64,000 nucleotides of DNA from Hydrangea macrophylla (GCA_033977485.1 CM066989.1:97297887-97361886), one strand, 5' to 3'. Shown: positions 50,101 to 62,259, counted from the stretch's first letter. The notes: a model not told the origin generated them from the letters alone. Numbers and translations: made by a program.

Positions 50101-50265
50101 ATGAAGGGCCAGTGCCCTTTATCCGTTTGGGTGAGTCAAAATTAGGTTTCTTGGTTCCTTAAAGATCAAGTGGCGACTCTGTATCTGTTTTCAACAGACC
50201 ATTTCTTTTCCTTTTCAAAACAATCTCAAACAAACAAGAGAAAAGCGGAATTCCGCGTGTCCACA
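47179..50265 (+). mobile_element. Solo LTR, Gypsy type, 3.09 kb, with 5-bp TSD
   Basis: Begins TGTAGACACCCCATTTTGTC and ends CCGCGTGTCCACA (TG..CA), flanked by perfect CTCGT at 47174-47178 and 50266-50270. No coding region or second LTR inside the target duplications, so a solo LTR. The 3' end is confirmed by the copy ending at 9270. Length and the TGGCGACTC motif near the end suggest the Tat/Ogre group, but that is inference. It contains three GC-rich GCCGCGGCRGCAC motifs at 47852-47912. Confidence 0.85.
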
Positions 50266-50280
50266 CTCGTACACAGATCT

Positions 50281-50322
50281 GCACACACACACACACACAG
50301 ATATATATATATATATATATAT
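50281..50322 (+). repeat. (CA)n(TA)n microsatellite
   Basis: CACACA followed by GATATATATA run. Confidence 0.9.
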
Positions 50323-50604
50323 ATGTACATGTACGCATGCAGATCTTCATATGTGTGTTTTTATTTTCAAATCAATGTTTTTTTTTTGTGCAAATCTATC
50401 TAATCATTTAATTGACAGGCCATTCGTGATTCATCTAGACATTTTATTCTCTCTAATAATGGAGTTATATTATGTATATATATAGGTGTATGTATAACTG
50501 TAGGAATTTATAGTTTTTAAGCTCTTTGAATATCACTAGATGTGATTGTATAAAATTAGCTAGTTGGATGTGGTTTTGTATCTCATTGGAAAGAATGTTC
50601 TTGT

Positions 50605-51123
50605 TAGGCCTGTCAATGGACCAGGGCTAGGCCCGGATCCGGCTCAGTTAGACGGATCTGAGCATTTTTTTAGATCCAGATCCGGATCCGGATCCATATC
50701 CGAATAGAGTTGTATAAAAACGATCCGGATATGAATTTAATAGAGCCGATCCGTTTAAGACCCTCTTCGAATTTGTGATATTGTATGTGTGTTATATATA
50801 TATTATATAATATATGTTAGACAAATCTCTACCCTTGATTCTTTTAATCCAACGGTAGACAGATGGGACTAGTGGGAATGTGGAAATAACACTTGTTTTG
50901 CTATATAAAATTTGTGAAAAATAAGTAATATTACATTTTTACAAGCAGGATTTCTATTCAGATCGGATAGGATATTCGGACCGGATATCCGGATCTTAGC
51001 AAATCCGGATATGGGACAAAGCTCACAGATCCGTCAGATATTCGGATCGGATCCGAACTAAAATATGTTTGCCGGATCCAGATCTGGCCGATCCGGTCCA
51101 TATCCGATCCGTTTACAGGGCTA
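50605..51123. mobile_element. Non-autonomous hAT element, worn TSD
   Basis: Termini TAGGCCTGTCAATGGA and (inverse) TAGCCCTGTAAACGGA, with GTTCTTGT and ATTCTTAT at the flanks (6 of 8 match, both changes transitions). Subterminal GATCCGGAT repeats at both ends. Confidence 0.8.
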
Positions 51124-52512
51124 ATTCTTATCTACTGATATTTGTAATTATTTGGGGTTTAGTTACTGTTTAGACGTGATTGTTTTTTTTTCTTTTCTTT
51201 TTCCTTTACCTATTAGAAGATTTGGTTGATAATCTGGGGACTTTTGTTTGCTAATGGAATTTGTTAATGTAGTTGTTATGGCATTGTAGTCTTATGAGTT
51301 ATGGTCAATATATGTCTGATGAAATGCTTATGCTCATAAGTTTGTGACCAATACATATTTAATGTTTTCGGCGATTACTGATTACCAGCAAAATAAGCCT
51401 TTGATGGTCTATCTTGCCTAAAATCGTTAGTGTTAACGTTAACCACGACTACCTAGTCTAGGTGAAAGCGAGTCTCAACATGGGGTATTATACCCTCTTG
51501 GTTAAGGATTCGAAACTTTGTATAGGCAAAAGTGGTTATGTCCAGAATTCTTCGCCTCCTAAGGAGGCTAGGGATTCGAAAAACCCACAGGGGTCATATA
51601 AAATAGTTAGAGGGATGAACTTCAAGATGAACTTGAAAAAATGTCTAGCTTGGTGGGTTCATATCCTGCCGTTAACTTGCCTCCCTGATTTACCTGGTGT
51701 GTGTATTATGGGGTCAGTGCACGTACATCAATCCATAAGTCGAAGAGGACATGCGAGGGGGATTTGTTCGGGTATTCCAAAAAATATATATATATTTATA
51801 ACATTGATAGCAACTATTCACAACGCCGGGGTAACTTTCTAAACGTATTATTTGAAAATGGATTTGCATAACCTCGCTCGGGCGATCTGGCTACTGAAAT
51901 CTTGCCTTATCCCTCACGCCTGCGAGCACGCGTCATAGCTCCCTTGCTCAAACGGCTCACCTGAGCGAGTCACAAAGTTTCCAAAAAGTTGCAATGTCAA
52001 CCCACTGTGACACTTCGTGAAAAAAAATACAAAAGTTAGCCATGTAGGAGGCACATGGGTAGTTTTGAGGGGGCAAACTGCAACACGATTAATAGTTTAG
52101 GGCCCATCAAATTACCCACATGCCACATGGCCAACTTCTGTCTTTTTTTTTTTTTTTTTTGACGAAGTGCCACAAAGGGTTAACATTGCAAAACAATTGA
52201 TAGCTTAGGGTTGCGATTGCAACTTTTTGAAGTTCAAAGACAAGACTGCAAATCGGGGCATAGTTTGAGAACAAAATGTTTTTTACCTTAAGAATTTCTA
52301 TCACCTGAATTCGGTCTATAAATCGTTGATTCTACCTTGATACAATTAATATCCTTATTAATTAGGGTTCGGATATTAGATCTAATACGGCGCGCAAATC
52401 AAAATGTTTGTTATACTTTAATGTATTAACATAATCAAACAATTGTTCTCATCAAAACACTTTTTTATGCTACCAAATTTTTACTCTAGATTCACATAAA
52501 ATTACACATTAT
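51124..52512. other. Intergenic, fold-back repeat
   Basis: No gene. 51430-51840 contains a GGTTAAGGATTCGAAAC phrase and may be a worn tRNA-derived repeat. 51975-52230 folds back: AAAAAGTTGCAATGTCAACC pairs with GGGTTAACATTGC and GCAACTTTTTG, with a T run at 52144-52160. Confidence 0.4.
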
Positions 52513-52964
52513 TAGCGGATCATATTACCCAAATGACCAACTGTCATTGGCTACAAGGTATCAGATATGACGATGATGTATTAGCTTCAGGATCAACTTT
52601 GATAGGATCAACTTTGATGGTGCTGCTATGATCTTCACCGTTGACGATGTGCTATGATCTTCACCATTGACGATGTGATGACCCACCGGGCGGACTATCA
52701 CGAATCCCAAGGGGAGGAGGGGGGTGGAGGATGGATCATGGCCGTTCATGACAAGCTGGACAGAGTACGTCGACGTTGACAGAGGTGTAGACAACGAGGC
52801 TGCCGGAGTCATCGGTGCAGCTCTCTTGGAGTATGAGCTCTAAGTTTTGAGATGAGTTACCAATTACATTTATACAAAGAAGATAAATGTAATTTCCTGG
52901 ATATATGTGAGCCATCTCATGTAATGTGTGTCCATTGGAAAGAACTTCCTGTTGAACTCTGCAG
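52513..52964 (-). pseudogene. Intronless HDG5 retrocopy fragment
   Basis: On the minus strand it reads [15 protein letters not shown], then PGN, then [20 protein letters not shown] and LPLGFVIV, matching HDG5 exons 10 and 11. The exon 10/11 junction (ATAAAT/GTA) is seamless: the 363-bp parental intron is gone exactly. A ~14-bp match to the end of exon 9 also directly joins exon 10. The left end matches the HDG5 3' UTR (TTAGCGGATCATAT, parent 17028). About 290 bp of exon 11 and the start of the UTR are deleted, two short tandem duplications occur near 52597 and 52625, and a 4-bp insertion near 52766 shifts the frame. No obvious poly(A) or target duplication remains. Confidence 0.88.
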
Positions 52965-52967
52965 ACA

Positions 52968-52995
52968 CCCCCCCCCCCCCCCCCCCCCCCCCCCC
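52968..52995 (+). repeat. 28-bp poly-C run
   Basis: Uninterrupted C directly beside the HDG5 retrocopy. Confidence 0.95.
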
Positions 52996-53415
52996 GATTA
53001 CAACAAACAAACCAAAAAAAAAACATTCACATTATATTAAAAGAAACAACAGCACGTTATTCATCAACTAGGATTCCCCAGGACTAGTATAACTGGTAAA
53101 GTGTTAATTATTACATTATATATATATATAAATAAATAAAAAAAATAACACACACTCCTTAACCAAAAATAGTTTATATTGTATGGTGTATAGTATATAT
53201 TTCATTTACTTTTATATGTACGTAATACTAATCATACCAGCTGAGGCCTGTATGGGGAAATTATTCATTGAATTCGTAATACTATATTATTATGCTGATG
53301 TGATGTAATATGATGTTATTTTGCTAGGCATGTCTATGTACAGGTTTTTCCAGACCACAGAGCTGGAATCCACCGTGATAACGATGAGATGAATTTAATG
53401 TCATTTTGACATCAT

Positions 53416-53418
<3 letters not shown>

Positions 53419-53452
<34 letters not shown>
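53419..53452 (+). repeat. (CT)n microsatellite
   Basis: 17 CT units. Confidence 0.95.
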
Positions 53453-53456
<4 letters not shown>

Positions 53457-53715
53457 TGCAGCCAATCTCGCAGATAAATCCAAGGGTGCCTATTTCACAA
53501 GGGACCATAAGTTCCTCCATTTCCACACGGCCACCAAAATTAATACTGTCTCCTAAAGAAAGTCTTTGTTTTTTTTTTTCCTCACAAGTTAATAAATGTT
53601 CCATACAACAAGAAAAAGATGGGCTGTTGGCCGGTATGTAATATCTAAAATTTTTGTTTCAAACTTAATTTCCAACACAATTGATAATGATACCATTTAA
53701 AATGACTTAAAATAA

Positions 53716-53962
53716 CCAACGATCCAAGAGATCAAGTGGTAAGGGTTCGATTCTCTTTGGGGGAAGTTCTTGTCTCTCATATTTGTGCGTTTAGTTGGAA
53801 TGAGTTGCCTTTATTGGGCTTTGCTATAGGCCATTGTGGGGCTGTGGGGGGTAGGGTGGGATGGGGTGGAGTGGGGTTGGATTGGGTTGTGTTTGTGTGC
53901 GTGTGTGGAGTGTGTGTGCGTTGTATCCAGCTGTGATCCAAGTAAGACTAAAAAAAAAACAA
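53716..53962 (+). mobile_element. tRNA-derived SINE
   Basis: B box GGTTCGATTCT near the head after ATCAAGTGGTAAGG, a G-rich body (GGGATGGGGTGGAGTGGGG) and an A10 tail. Flanked by 11-bp ACTTAAAATAA at 53705-53715 and 53963-53973. The middle (GGGCTTTGCTATAGG) resembles the SINE at 26788 (GGACTTTGCTGTAGG). Confidence 0.82.
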
Positions 53963-54199
53963 CTTAAAATAAATATTTGATGGTCCAAATAAATTTGGAT
54001 GGAATCTCCGCAAACTCCACTAACTCATATGCAAGGGCGAAACCAGAAACTTACGCTTGTGGTCGAGTTATATATTACAAACTAGACTACCCAACCAAGC
54101 CATACAGAAGTTCGGGACACTGCATGCAAGGCATTTTTGTGGCCAGGAGCTATTATGCATATTTTTTAAATGTTTTTTTTACAACACTACAACAAACGA

Positions 54200-54583
54200 G
54201 ACTTTTTGTGGCGCACAGTATTTGTGGCGCACGATACGCGCCACAAATACTACTTATTTGCGACGCCACTTTTTTTTTTGCGACGCTAAATTTCAGCCCG
54301 TAAATAAAATAGCAAAACTAGTCAAATATTTGTATTTGTGACGCCTATATGCACCACAAATAGTGGAGTAGTTATTTATGGCGCAATATGTGCGCCACAA
54401 ATAGTGGAATAGTTATTTATGGCGCAATCTATGCGCCACAAATAAGGGAGTGGTTATTTATGGCGCAATATGTGCGCCGAAAATAGTAGAGTGGTTATTT
54501 ATGGCACAGTATGCGCGCCGAAAATAGTTGAGTGGTTATTTGTGGCGCAACACATGCGCCAAAAATAGCTATGTATTTATTTA
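54200..54583. repeat. Subterminal repeats, left
   Basis: Repeated TTATTTATGGCGCAATATGT / GCGCCACAAATAGTGGAGTA motifs, each able to pair within itself, about six copies. Confidence 0.85.
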
Positions 54584-54716
54584 GGGAATTGTTATTGCCA
54601 CTCCATCATAGAACTAAGGCACTCCATAGTACCACTTGCATACATGGTACCACATGCTCTAAGAGTGGTACCATGGAGTGCCTTAGTTCAATGATGGAGT
54701 GAAAATAGCATCACCC
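54584..54716. mobile_element. MULE-type MITE with 9-bp TSD
   Basis: 133 bp, termini GGGAATTGTTATTGCCACTC and (inverse) GGGTGATGCTATTTTCACTC; long arms with AACTAAGGCACTCCAT. Perfect 9-bp ATTTATTTA at 54575-54583 and 54717-54725. Confidence 0.9.
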
Positions 54717-54959
54717 ATTTATTTATAGCACAATAAATACTTCGAAAGTAAGTGACCAAAATAGTTAAGGGTCTATTTGATAACAATTTCGTTTTGTTTT
54801 GTTTTTTTCATTTTTTTTTTAAAATGTCAATAAAATGAGCGCTGAGACCAAAAATGTATATATATAATCGCAAAATGACCAAATTGCCCTCAGATCTTAC
54901 CTTTAATAAATTAAAAAAATCAAGTATTCAAATAACACACGGTGACATACACAAAAGTT

Positions 54960-57900
54960 ATTCGAGGTTCAGGATTTGGGGGTTTGGGGGGTCAAAATGC
55001 AAACCGTCGATCCGGTAATCACGAAACTTAACTCACAACTCCTACACATCCATAGAAAGTTACAAGAAGAAACAGAATAGGAATCGGACTCCCGGTCATC
55101 AAGATACAATACAAAACAACTTAATTACCTTGTAAACTCTTAACTAAGTTTTTGGGGTTTGGGGGGTCAAAATGCAAACCGTCGATCCGGTAACTACGAA
55201 ACTTAACTCGCACCTCCCATACATCCATAGAAAGTTGTAGGAAGAAACGAAACAGGAATCAGACTCCCGGTTATCAAGATACAATATAAAACAACTTTTC
55301 TACCTCGTAAATTCTTAAAAACTATGTTTTTGGGGTTTGGGGGGTCAAAATGCAAAACCGTCGATCCGGGTAACAACGAAACTTAACTCGCAACTCACAC
55401 ACTTAGAAAGTTGCAGGAAGAAACAGAACAGGAATCGGACTCCAGGTTATCAAGATATAATACAAAATAAATTTTTTTACCTCGTAAACTCTTAAAAACT
55501 AAGTTTTTGGGGTTTGGGGGGTCAAAATGCAAACCGTCGATCCGGCAAGCACGAACCATAACTCGCACCTCCCACACATCCATGCAAAGTTGCATAAAGA
55601 AACGGAAAAGGAGTCGGACTCCCGGTTATCATGCTACACTACAAAACAACTTTTTACCTCGTAAACTCTGAAAAACTAAGTTTTGGGGGTTTGGGGGGTC
55701 AAAATGCAAACCGTCAATCCGGTAACCATGAAACTTAACTCACAACTCCCACACATCCATAAAAAGTTTCAGGATGAAACGGAACAGGAATTGGACTTCC
55801 GGTTTTCAAGATACAATACCAAACAACTTTTCAACCTCGTAAACTCTATAAAACTAAGTTTTGGGGTTTGGGGGGTCAAAATGCAAACCGTCGATCCAGT
55901 AATCACAAATCTTTACTCGCACCTCCCACACGTCCATAGAAAGTTGTAGGAAGAAACGGAATAGGAATCGGACTCCCGATTATCAAGATACAATACAAAA
56001 TAACTTTTTTACCTCGTAAACTATGAAAAACTAAATTTTTGGGATTTGAGGGGTCAAAATGCAAACCGTCAATCCGGTAACCACAAAACTTATCTCAAAA
56101 CTCCCACACGTCCATATAAAGTTACAGGAAGAAACGGAACAGGAATTGGACTCCCGGTTATCAAGATACAATGCCAAACAACTTTTCTACCAAGTAAACT
56201 CTTAAAAACTAAGTTTTTGGGGTTTGGGGGGTCAAAATGCAAACCGTCAATCCGGTAACCATGAAACTTAACTCGCAGCTCCCACACGTCCATAGAAAGT
56301 TGCAGGAAGAAACGGAATAGGAATCAGACTCCCGGTTATCAAGATACAATACAAAATAACTTTTTTACCTCGTAAACTATGAAAAACTAAGTTTTTTGGG
56401 ATTTGGGGTCAAAATGCAAACCGTCAATCCAGTAACCACAAAACTTAACTTGCACCTCCCACACGTCCATAAAAAGTTTCAGGAAGAAACGGAACAGGAA
56501 TTGGACTCCCGGTTTTCAAGATACAATACCAAACAACTTTTCTACCTCGTAAACTCTTAAAAACTAAGTTTTGGGGGGTTTGGGGGGTCAAAATGCAAAT
56601 CGTCTATCCAGTAACCATGAAACTTTACTCACACCTCCCACACGTCCATAGAAAGTTGTAGGAAGAAACGGAATAGGAATCAGGCTCCCGGTTATCAAGA
56701 TACAACACAAAACAACTTTTTTACCTCGTAAACTATGAAAAACTAAGTTTTTGGGATTTTGGGGATCAAAATGCAAACCGTCAATTCGGTAACCACAAAA
56801 CTTATCTCGCAACTCCCACACGTCCATGTAAAGTTGCAGGAAGAAACGGAACAGGAATTGGACACCCGGTTATCAAGATACAATACCAAACAACTTTTCT
56901 ACCAAGTAAACTCTTAAAAACTAAGTTTTTGGGGTTTGGGGGGGTCAAAATGCAAACCGTCGATCCGGTAACCACAAAACGTAACTAGTACTTCCCACAC
57001 ATCATAGAAAGTTGTTGGAAGAAACGGAACAGGAATTGGAATCCCGGTTATCAAGAAAAATACAAAACAACTTTTTTACCTCATAAACTCTTAAAAATAA
57101 AGTTTTTGGGGTTTGGGGGGGGTCAAAATGCAAACCGTCGATCCGGTAACCACAAAACTTAACTCGCAACTCCCACACGTCCATAGAAAGTTGCAGGAAG
57201 AAACGGAACAGGAATTGGACTCCCAGTTATCAAGATACAATACAAAACAACTTTTTTACCTCATAAACTCTTAAAAACTAAGTTTTTGGGGTTTGGGGGG
57301 TCAAAATTCAAACCGTCAATCCGGTAGCCACGAAACATAACTCGCACCTCCCACACGTCCATAGAAAGTTGCAGGAAGAAACGGAATAGGAATTGGACTC
57401 CCGGTTACCAAGATACAATACAAAATAACTTTTTTACCTCATAAACTCTTAAAAACTAAGTTTTTGGGGTTTGGGGGGTCAAAATGCAAACCGTCGACCC
57501 GGTAACAACGAAACTTAACTTGCACCTCCCACACGTCCATAGAAAGTTTCAGGAAGAAATGAAACAGGAATTGGACTCCCGGTTATCAAGATACAATACA
57601 AAACAACTTTTTTACCTCATTAACTCTTAAAAAATAAGTTTTTGGGGTTTGGGGGGTCAAAATGAAAATCGTCGATCCGGTAACCACGAAACTTAACTCG
57701 TACTTCCCACACATCCATAGAAAGTTGTAGGAAGAAACGGAACAGGAATTGGAATCCCGGTTACCAAGATACAATACAAAACAACTTTTTTAACTCATAA
57801 ACTCTTAAAAAATAAGTTTTTGGGGTTTGGGGGGTCAAAATGCAAACCGTCGATCCGGTAACCACGAAACTTAACTCGTACCTCCCACACATCCATAGAA

Positions 57901-60175
57901 AGTTGCAGGAAGAAACGGAACAGGAATTGGAATACCGGTTATCAAGAAAAATACAAAACAACTTTTTTATCTCATAAACTCTTAAAAACTAAGTTTTTGG
58001 GGTTTGGGGGATCAAATTGCAAACCGTCGATCCGGTAACAAAGAAACTTAACTCGTACCTCCCACACATCCATAGAAAATTGCAAGAAGAAACGGAACAG
58101 GAATTGGAATCCCGGTTATCAAGAAAAATACCAAACAACTTTTTTATCTCATAAACTCTTAAAAACTAAGTTTATGGGGTTTGGGGGGTCAAAATGCAAA
58201 CCGTCGATCCGGTAACGACGAAACTTAACTCGCACCTCCTACACGTCCATAGAAAGTTGCCGGAAGAAAAAAAATAGGAATTGGACTCCCGGTTATCAAG
58301 ATACATTACAAAATAACTTTTTTACCTCATAAACTCTTAAAAACTAAGTTTTTGGGGTTTGGGGGGTCAAAATGCAAACCGTCGATCCGGTAACCACAAA
58401 ACTTAACTCGTAATTCCCACACATCCATATAAAGTTGTAGGAATAAACGTAACAGTAATTGGAATCCCGGTTACCAAGATACAATACAAAACAAAACAAC
58501 TTTTTTACCTTATAACTTTTAAAAACTAAGTTTTTGGGGTTTGGGGGGTCAAAATGCAAACCGTCGATCCGGTGACCACGAAACTTAACTCGCACCTCCT
58601 ACATATCCATAGAAAGTTGCAGGAAGAAATGGAACATGAATTGGACTCCCGGTTATCAAGATACAATACAAAACAACTTTTTTACCTCATAAACTCTTAA
58701 AAAATAAGTTTTTGGGGTTTGGGGGGTCAAAATGCAAACCGTCGATCCGATAACCACGAAACTTAACTCATACTTCCCACACATCCATAAAAAGTTGTAG
58801 GAAGAAACAGAACAGGAATTGGAATCCCGGTTACCAAGATACAATAAAAACAACTTTTTTACCTCATAAACTCTTAAAAAATAAGTTTTTGGGGTTTGGG
58901 GGGTCAAAATGCAAACCGTCGATCCGGTAACCACGAAACTTAACTTGTACTTCCCATACATCCATGAAAAGTTGTAGGAAGAAACGGAACAGGAATTGGA
59001 ATCCCGGTTACCAAGATACAATACAAAACACGTTTTTTACCTCATAAACTCTTAAAAACTAAGTTTTGGGGTTTGGGGGGTCAAAATGCAAACCGTCGAT
59101 CCGGTAACTATGAAACTTAACTCGCACCTCCTACACGTCCATAGAAAGTTTCAGGAAGAAACAGAACAGTAATTGGACTCCCGGTTACCAAGATACAATA
59201 CAAAATAACTTTTTTACCTCATAAACTCTTAAAAAAATAAGTTTTTGGGGTTTGGGGGGTCAAAATGCAAACCGTCGATCCGGTAACCACAAAACTTAAC
59301 TCGTAATTCTCACACATCCATAGAAAGTTGTAGGAAGATACGGAACAACAATTGTAATCCCGGTTACCAAGATACAATACAAAACAACTTTTTTACCTCA
59401 TAAACTCTTAAAAACTAAGTTTTTGGGGTTTGGGGGGTCAAAATGTAAACCGTCGATCCGGTGACCACGAAACTTAAGTCGTACCTCCCACACATCCATA
59501 GAAAGTTGCAGGAAGAAACGGAACAGAAATTGGAATCCCGGTTATCAAGAAAAATACAAAACAACTTTTTTATCTCATAAACTCTTAAAAACTAAGTTTT
59601 TGGGGTTTGGGGGGTCAAAATGCAAACCGTCGATCCGGTAACTACGAAACTTAACTCGCACCTCCTACACGTCCATAGAAAGTTGTAGGAGGAAACGGAA
59701 CAAGAATTGGACTCCCGGTTATCAAGATACAATACAAAACAACTTTTTTACCTCATAAACTCTTAAAAACTAAGTTTTTGGGGTTTGGGGGGTCAAAATG
59801 CAAACCGTTGATCCGGTAATCACGAAACTTAACTCGTACTTCCCACACATCCATAGAAAGTTGTAGGAAGAAACGGAACAGGAATTGGAATCCTGGTTAC
59901 CAAGATACAATACAAAACAACTTTTTTACCTCATAAACTCTTAAAAACTAAGTTTTTTGGGTTTGGGGGGTCAAAATGCAAACCGTCGATCCGGGTAACA
60001 ACGAAACTTATCTCGCACCTCCCACACATCCATAGAAAGTTGCAGGAAGAAACGGAACAGGAATTGGACTCCCGGTTATCAAGATACAATACAAAACAAC
60101 TTTTTTACCTCATAAACTCTTAAAAACTAAATTTTTGGGGTTTGGGGGGTCAAAATGCAAACCGTCGATCCGAGA
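54960..60175 (-). repeat. Satellite array 2, ~178-bp unit, ~30 copies
   Basis: Thirty occurrences of TTTGGGGGGTCAAAATGC-type sequence at an average spacing of 178 bp. Each unit continues ACCGTCGATCCGGTAACC, GAAACTTAACTCGCACCTCC, CACACATCCATAGAAAGTTG and CCCGGTTATCAAGATACAAT. Reading the minus strand aligns it with array 1 (GAGGTGCGAGTTAAGTTT, GGATCGACGGTTT). Units of a CACCTCC/GGACTCCC type and a TACTTCC/GGAATCCC type alternate in places. The array stops abruptly at CCGTCGATCCGAGATTTTAT. Confidence 0.95.
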
Positions 60176-60454
60176 TTTTATTTAGTTTACCTTACCGAAA
60201 AGTGTAGAAAGATTAAATATTTTGGAATTTTGTGGATAGAACTTTGTGATGAACTATGACAGAGATAGAAGAGGCCCTTTTAAATATAAGTTTAATGTTG
60301 TGCTTTCCAAATGTTGAATCTCAAATGATTTGTACTTAATTCATTAATTTGATATAATTATTAAAATCTAGATAATTTGATGCAACGATTGCAATTGTTA
60401 TTTAAAATTCCTAATTTTTTTTAAATTATTTTTAATACGCACGGGTCAGTGCTA

Positions 60455-60493
<39 letters not shown>

Positions 60494-61055
60494 AATATAC
60501 GATTCCGTCAAGACAAATTAATATGCAAAGGCTACAAGGGGTACATGTCATAAATTCATAATAGTTGCTCATTCCATTCAATATTGCTTGACCGAACATA
60601 CTATTAGGATTATAATTAAAAAAAAAACAAAAACAAAAACAAAATGAGTCATACTATGCAGACTTTGGCTTCATAATTATTACTTCATCCGTCCCTTTTT
60701 TTGAGTCCATATTTGGGAACTCAACTTATTAAGAGGACAAAAAGAATCTACACCTACTTTTCACAATTGCCCCTAATCATTACAATAACATTTTTAGTTT
60801 TGTCTATGTGTAGATTTTAAGGAAGGTTAGTTTTGAAAAGTAAGTAAAAATTGTGTACCAATTTAGAAATGTGGACACTAATTTTGGGACATCCCAAAAT
60901 GAAATATATGACAAAAAAAAAGGGATAGAGGAAGTACCATATTTATAAGTAAAAATAATGCAGAATAGTAAATGATGTAAAATAATTATTATCATATTCA
61001 TAAGTATTAATAGTCAATGTTCATTCCATAAGTAGCAGTCTCTCTCTCAATCTCT
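60176..61055. other. Interior of CACTA element 2, no gene
   Basis: AT-rich. Contains (AT)n at about 60457-60490 preceded by ACGCACGGGTCAGTGCTAGT. Confidence 0.5.
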
Positions 61056-61224
61056 TTTTTTGTTTTTTTGTTTTTTTTGGTAACCGTGGGTGTCCGGGCC
61101 AGCTTGCGTGCACCTCGACTAATTCCACGAGGCCAAAGCATCCAAGTGAATCACCTGTGACCACCCCCTTGAAATTCGAACATGAGACCTCTGGCTATAA
61201 CACCCAGAGGCATTGCCATCCGGC
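61056..61224 (-). mobile_element. tRNA-derived SINE, same family as 27525-27695
   Basis: On the minus strand it has a B-box-like TGTTCGAATTTC, then GTGCACGCAAGCTGGCCCGG, ACACCCACGGTTACC and poly(A). Flanked by CTCTCAATCTC at 61045-61055 and 61225-61235. Confidence 0.88.
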
Positions 61225-61774
61225 CTCTCAATCTCATGAAAAAAAAATTTGCTACTCCCTTACTCACCTTAAAATATTTTATTACTTTATTTCAACTCTA
61301 AATTTCAACCACATTCGATTGAGAATCATTTGGGATACAATATTTGGATAGAATAACACTACTTTGTACAATTAGACCACTCATTGTGATAAACTCGACC
61401 CCCAATAACTCTTAAACAGTGCAAAATAACCTCACATAGCAAATTTATAGTCTTACTGATATGAAAAAAAAGATATACTCATATATAAATAGAACAAAAA
61501 AATTCGCCTCGGATTTTGTCATTATTAAATAGCTTACGTAGTAACTCGACACCCCAAAATACAAATTCCTAGTTCCGCCCCTGCTTCTAGCCACTGGTTC
61601 ATTTTAGGATTATGTTGGTCCATATGTCAATCATATATACTAATAATTTCTTACTTTAAGAACCAAAAAAAAAAAAAAACGAATTGGAATCATATCATTT
61701 ACAATACTCTACTGTATGACTCCTTTTTGGTTTTGGCTCCAAAAGACAAAAGCCCCCAAATATATACTAGTAAT
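61225..61774. other. Interior of CACTA element 2
   Basis: No gene. The stretch ending near 61583 (TCCTAGTTCCGCCCCTG) resembles the inverse of a CAGGGGCGGAACTAGG terminus of a hAT-like repeat; its partner was not found. Confidence 0.35.
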
Positions 61775-62060
61775 TATTTGTGACTCACAATTCACACGTC
61801 GCAAATAGTTATACTATTTGTGGCGCAATAGATATCCAATACTAGATGTCCATTTCCGACGCAAATAGCTTCTATTCGTCGCGCGTTAAACGCGTCACAA
61901 ATAATGTAGTATTTGTGGCGCGTTGACTGCGCCACAAATACCTATCAGGGACGCGGGAATAAATGACGCACGGGCGACGCGTTGAACGCGTCGGAAAAGA
62001 CTTTTTGTGGTGCGAACGAAAGTATTTGTGGCGCGAATGCGCGCCACAAAAAGTGTGTTG
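61775..62060. repeat. Subterminal repeats, right
   Basis: Repeated TATTTGTGGCGCRTTRAACG / GCGCCACAAATA motifs next to the right terminus of CACTA element 2. Confidence 0.85.
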
Positions 62061-62073
62061 TGTTGTAGTGCAA

Positions 62074-62259
62074 GAAATTTTACAATTTTACTTTGTGAGA
62101 TAATATTTTCCCTGTTTTGAGAGTTAAAAGATCTGGTGTGTGCATTCCTTATTGCATGTAATCTTTTAGCATATGATGCAGTGGCGGAGGTTGACAAGAG
62201 GGGCTGATCCGTAGTCTCCGAGCTAAAGTGATGAGGGCGAAGGCGTGCTTTTCAATGCG

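Larger units (their letters stand above)
54185..62070. mobile_element. Complete CACTA element 2 carrying a satellite array (non-autonomous)
   Basis: Left end CACTACAACAAACGAG and right end (inverse) CACTACAACACAACAC, followed inward on both sides by ACTTTTTGTGGCGC. A 3-bp target duplication CAA lies at 54182-54184 and 62071-62073. Subterminal repeats of a GTGGCGCAATATGCGCCAC type occupy 54200-54583 and about 61775-62060. The interior is a 5.2-kb satellite array plus smaller insertions. No transposase or other ORF. Confidence 0.88.

Noticed and set aside
51462..51842. 126-codon plus-strand frame
   Set aside because: No domain recognised, flanked by repeats, contains tRNA-like GGTTAAGG..TTCGAAAC phrase; more likely a worn repeat.
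55395..59021. Many minus-strand ORFs of 60-121 codons with a shared MDVWELRVKF..IDGLHFDPPN pattern
   Set aside because: They are frames through the 178-bp satellite; the period is not a multiple of three and frames open and close with indels. No start context or domain.
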